Assembly: GCA_964486295.1 (NCBI GenBank)
Contig: CAZAMF010000001.1
Coordinates: forward strand, 124,001 to 188,000
Direction of reading: 5' to 3'
DNA: 64,000 nt
From: CALBZG01 sp964486295
GTDB lineage: Bacteria; Bacillota; Clostridia; Peptostreptococcales; Anaerovoracaceae
How positions within the stretch are numbered: the first letter of the stretch is position 1; the number at the start of each line of letters is the position of its first letter. A program made the position numbers and the translations under genes. Below the pieces are notes generated by a model. That model did no database searches. It saw only the letters and a program-made list of their open reading frames with translations, and was not told the DNA's origin. Positions 62,876 to 64,000 of the stretch are shown here, piece after piece.

Positions 62876-64000
62876 TATATAGCCCCCCTTTCTTTATCGA
62901 ACAGCAGAAGCTCCTCCGGATCCAGCTGGGAGGCGGCAAGCTCCTGGTACACGTCGCTGGTTCTGAGAAGCTCATCGTGGGTGCCGATCCCTACAAGGCG
63001 GCCTTCCTCCATGACAAGGATCTGATCAGCCTGCTTGATGGTGCTGATCCTCTGGGCGACAATAAAGACGGTGCTGTGTTCCGCTTCTTTTTTGAACGCA
63101 GCTCTGAGGGCGGCTTCCGTTCTGAAGTCAAGAGCGGAAAAACTGTCATCGAAAATATAGATCGGAGCGCTTTTAGCCAGCGCCCGGGCTATGGAAAGTC
63201 TTTGCTTCTGGCCGCCGGATACATTGGTACCGCCCTGAGAAATAGGCTCGTTGAAGCCACCGGGCTTCGTTAGAATGAATTCGGTCGCCTGGGCAACTTC
63301 CGCAGCTTTTGACAAGTCGGAAGCCGAAAGATCCTCAGACCCGTAATGCAAGTTCGACTCAATGGTACCGGAAAACAAAATGCCTTGCTGAGGGACATAT
63401 CCGATCAGGTCGTGAAGATTATGCTGGCTGATATTCCTTATATCGATGCCGTCGATGAGGATTTGTCCTGCGCTGACATCATATAAACGGGGCAGCAGAT
63501 TGATCAAAGTGGACTTGCCGGAGCCTGTGCCGCCGATGATCGCGGTGGTCGTCCCCGGATTTGCAGTAAATGATATATTTTCCAGGATATTTTCATCCGC
63601 GTCAGGATAACGGAAGGAAACATTTTTGAATTCTACTTTCCCGGGGGATGATTTCGGCAAAACCACCGCTCCTGCTTCCGGTTTATCCTTGATGGCCGGT
63701 TCCACTTCCAGTACTTCATTGACCCGCTGCAATGATACCAAAGCTCTCGGGATCATGATAAAGAACATGGTCAAAAACAGGCTGGACATCAGCACGTGCA
63801 TTGCATATTGGATAAAGGCCATCATGTCTCCGACGTTAAGCTTGCCGGATCCGATGAGTCCGGCGCCGGCCCAGACAACCAGCAGGGAACCGAAGGACAT
63901 CACCAGTGTCATGGCGGGCATCAGGATCGACATGAGTCTTGCAATGAACAAATTTGTTTTCGTCAGATCCAAATTGGCTTTATCAAAACGGCCCTGTTCG
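62875..64000 (-). CDS. ABC exporter half-transporter, second pair (5' partial)
   Basis: The gene continues past the right edge; the frame is open to position 64000 and reads EQGRFDKANLDLTKTNLFI before the first ATG inside the window. About 375 residues are present: the last helices of the membrane part and the whole ATPase, with Walker A GGTGSGKST, canonical signature VSGGQKQR and Walker B ending IYIFDDS, aspartate in place of glutamate. This matches the partner at 27691, so the pair is a heterodimeric exporter. It ends GERGAI and overlaps the next gene by one base. Confidence 0.9.
   Translation of the reverse strand, partial: EQGRFDKANLDLTKTNLFIARLMSILMPAMTLVMSFGSLLVVWAGAGLIGSGKLNVGDMMAFIQYAMHVLMSSLFLTMFFIMIPRALVSLQRVNEVLEVEPAIKDKPEAGAVVLPKSSPGKVEFKNVSFRYPDADENILENISFTANPGTTTAIIGGTGSGKSTLINLLPRLYDVSAGQILIDGIDIRNISQHNLHDLIGYVPQQGILFSGTIESNLHYGSEDLSASDLSKAAEVAQATEFILTKPGGFNEPISQGGTNVSGGQKQRLSIARALAKSAPIYIFDDSFSALDFRTEAALRAAFKKEAEHSTVFIVAQRISTIKQADQILVMEEGRLVGIGTHDELLRTSDVYQELAASQLDPEELLLFDKERGAI

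Overview
The window reads as chromosome of a low-to-mid GC, anaerobic Gram-positive bacterium of the Clostridia. This is inferred from an ATP-dependent nicotinate phosphoribosyltransferase, class II aldolase, single-piece tmRNA, LL-diaminopimelate aminotransferase (DapL) lysine synthesis, a CIRCE/HrcA heat-shock site, a NiCo-type riboswitch, a full selenocysteine locus with a HesB-like selenoprotein, strong Shine-Dalgarno sites and frequent TTG/GTG starts. No insertion sequence, phage, rRNA or CRISPR array was seen; the only RNA genes are tmRNA, tRNA-Sec and one unassigned structured RNA.

Layout. 0-8.4 kb: end of pncB, an MFS exporter, fba and a YceG-like protein (both on minus), then a tight run of a pseudouridine synthase, two signal peptidase I genes (the first without the catalytic lysine), smpB, an anion permease and ssrA. 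8.5-18 kb: tex, a zinc-ribbon membrane protein, an AT-rich gap, an APC permease, a uridine-kinase-like protein, a small solute-binding protein whose two lobes are in swapped order, a molybdopterin-domain lipoprotein and an iron alcohol dehydrogenase behind a 19-bp-spacer (MerR-type) promoter. 18-26 kb: a NiCo riboswitch and terminator in front of a P-type ATPase, a zinc-ribbon protein with a Ser/Thr kinase, a VTT-domain membrane protein, then a MerR regulator beside a cupin/APC-permease pair that also has a 19-bp-spacer promoter.

26-33.7 kb: a tocopherol-cyclase-family protein, then a MarR-controlled export operon (two ABC half-transporters plus a double HlyD adaptor) and an iron-sulfur protein. 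33.7-38.7 kb: the selenocysteine locus selC-selD-selA-selB-hesB(Sec). selD and the HesB-like gene each contain an in-frame UGA, so simple ORF calling truncates or misses them. 38.7-45 kb: a GNAT protein, azlCD, a lactate permease, a promoter-terminator-bounded RNA of about 320 nt, membrane proteins and a Ca2+/H+ antiporter. 44.8-48 kb: trmB-lysA-dapL behind a perfect palindrome overlapping the promoter. 48-50.6 kb: a universal stress protein and htpG under CIRCE.

50.9-61 kb holds two coupled operons: an ICMT-like methyltransferase, a GH3-family synthetase and a 7TM-GAF-GGDEF-HD-GYP protein; then a SucD-like CoA-acylating dehydrogenase, an acyltransferase, a GltS-family symporter and a HutD-domain membrane protein. 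The right edge carries a second ABC pair, paralogous to the MarR-linked pair, on minus and cut by the window end.

The best leads for something new are the circularly permuted, signal-less solute-binding protein (15.1 kb), the unassigned RNA at 42 kb that shares a 21-nt segment with the NiCo riboswitch, the lysine-less signal peptidase paralog, and the methyltransferase-GH3-cyclic-di-GMP operon. All function calls rest on reading motifs by eye; no database search was run.
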